From: Rhodospirillales bacterium
GTDB taxonomy: Bacteria; Pseudomonadota; Alphaproteobacteria; Acetobacterales; Acetobacteraceae
DNA: 6,134 nt
Assembly (NCBI GenBank): GCA_903644035.1
Contig: CAHJXG010000516.1
Coordinates: forward strand, 1 to 6,134
Reading direction: 5' to 3'
The notes below the pieces were generated by a model that was given only the letters and a program-made list of their open reading frames with translations, did no database searches and was not told the DNA's origin. Positions within the stretch are counted from its first letter, which is position 1. Every line of letters starts with the position of its first letter. Below are positions 5,382-6,134 of the stretch, piece after piece. The position numbers and the translations under genes are program-made.

Positions 5382-6134
5382 GTGGCCGCCGACGTGAGCG
5401 TGATCGTCCCGGCCTACAACGCCGAGGCGACCCTGGCCGCCGCCCTGCGCAGCGTCCTGCAGCAATCCGTCCCGCCGCGGGAGATTCTGGTGGTGGATGA
5501 CGGGTCGAGCGACGGCACGGCCGACGTGGCCGCGCGGTTCAGCCCCCAGGTCCGCCTGATCCAGCGGCGCAACGGCGGCCCCGGCGCCGCCCGCAACACG
5601 GGCATCCGCGCGGCGCGCGGCGCCTGGATCGGCCTCTTGGACGCCGACGACACCTGGCTGCCGACCAAGCTTGAGCGCCAGCTCGCGCTTGATGAGGACG
5701 GGCGCATCGGCGTCATCGCCTGCCTGTCCGACAAGCCCGGCCAGGCCTGCCCGCCCGAGATCGGCTTCGACCAGCTCTGGGCCAGCAACCTGCTGGTCAA
5801 CAGCACGGTGCTGCTGCGCCGCCGCGCCTGGGAGCAGGTGGGCACATACGACGAGGCCCGCGCGCTGATCTCGGTCGAGGACTACAACCTCTGGCTCCGC
5901 ATCGCCGCCGCCGGCTGGCGCATCCTGACCCGGCAGGAGGTCCTGGCGCGCTACACCCGCGGCGTCGGCATCAGCAGCAACACGCGCCGCCTGCTCGACG
6001 CCTCGCTGTTCAACATCGACCAGATCGAGCGCGCCCTCGACCTGCCCGCGGCCAAGGCGCAGGCCCGGCGCGTCGCGGCGCTCGACCAGTCCGCCGGCGC
6101 CGCGCTGCATGAGCGCGACGTGAGGCTGGCGCGC
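5382..6134 (+). CDS. Family 2 glycosyltransferase, N-terminal part (runs off the right edge)
   Basis: 251 residues of an inverting GT-A glycosyltransferase are visible, with no stop before the window ends. It opens with VSVIVPAYNAEATL (5-18), then ILVVDDGSSDGT (35-46), whose Asp residues bind UDP. NGGPGAARNTGIRAARG is at 64-80. The metal-binding DXD-type motif is in LLDADDTW (85-92), and the VEDYNLWLR motif (165-173) contains the likely catalytic base region. From about residue 200 the chain is helical and rich in Ala, Arg and Leu. There is no membrane segment so far, so it is probably a cytoplasmic or peripheral enzyme. The GTG at 5382 is chosen for its strong ribosome binding site; the ATG at 5346 would add 12 residues of unconserved sequence. 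It is co-directional with ugd and plausibly in the same operon. Donor and acceptor cannot be told from the sequence; a glucuronosyl or xylosyl transfer would fit the neighbours but is conjecture. Confidence 0.92.
   Translation, partial: MAADVSVIVPAYNAEATLAAALRSVLQQSVPPREILVVDDGSSDGTADVAARFSPQVRLIQRRNGGPGAARNTGIRAARGAWIGLLDADDTWLPTKLERQLALDEDGRIGVIACLSDKPGQACPPEIGFDQLWASNLLVNSTVLLRRRAWEQVGTYDEARALISVEDYNLWLRIAAAGWRILTRQEVLARYTRGVGISSNTRRLLDASLFNIDQIERALDLPAAKAQARRVAALDQSAGAALHERDVRLAR

Noticed and set aside
4983..6110. A 375-codon minus-strand frame opposite the end of ugd and the GT2 gene
   Set aside because: The plus strand carries clear GT2 motifs (DDGSSDGT, DADD, EDYNLW) in frame to the window end. 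The minus-strand product has no recognisable domain.
1..6134. Mobile elements, CRISPR arrays, toxin-antitoxin or defence genes
   Set aside because: No transposase or integrase motifs, terminal inverted repeats, regularly spaced repeats or defence domains are visible. All substantial coding capacity is accounted for by six polysaccharide genes.

Overview
This window is very GC-rich and densely coding, and its third codon positions are almost all G or C. Protein similarity and overall style suggest a high-GC alphaproteobacterium, for example a Rhodospirillales, Azospirillum or Acetobacteraceae relative. That assignment is inferred from composition and remembered family resemblance, with no marker gene behind it. 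The content is one stretch of a surface-polysaccharide (exopolysaccharide, capsule or O-antigen) biosynthesis locus. I see no tRNA, rRNA, CRISPR array, insertion sequence or phage gene.

Layout. (1) Bases 3-1774, plus strand: the C-terminal half of a GT4-type glycosyltransferase, cut by the left edge, joined by an ATGA stop/start overlap to a complete membrane acyltransferase of the acyltransferase-3 family. (2) Bases 1710-3794, minus strand: a two-gene operon encoding a UDP-glucuronate decarboxylase (UDP-xylose synthase), then a class I SAM-dependent methyltransferase. The methyltransferase 3' end overlaps the acyltransferase 3' end by 65 bp in a tail-to-tail arrangement. (3) Bases 3795-3959: a 165-bp divergent intergenic region with several small inverted repeats. 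(4) Bases 3960-6134, plus strand: a complete UDP-glucose 6-dehydrogenase, then the first 251 residues of a family-2 glycosyltransferase that runs off the right edge.

How the genes fit together. The dehydrogenase makes UDP-glucuronate from UDP-glucose, and the divergently transcribed decarboxylase converts it to UDP-xylose. The window therefore encodes a full two-step route to an activated pentose, with UDP-GlcA also available as a donor. The two glycosyltransferases would transfer sugars onto a lipid-linked or growing glycan. The acyltransferase and the methyltransferase are the likely decorating enzymes (O-acylation and methylation), although neither substrate can be read from sequence. Both divergent sugar-nucleotide genes start with TTG, each with a well-placed Shine-Dalgarno sequence.

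I did not find a clearly new biological system. The parts most worth a second look are the convergent gene overlap with its UUCG-capped hairpin, the structured divergent intergenic region, and the methyltransferase of unknown substrate inside the UDP-xylose operon.
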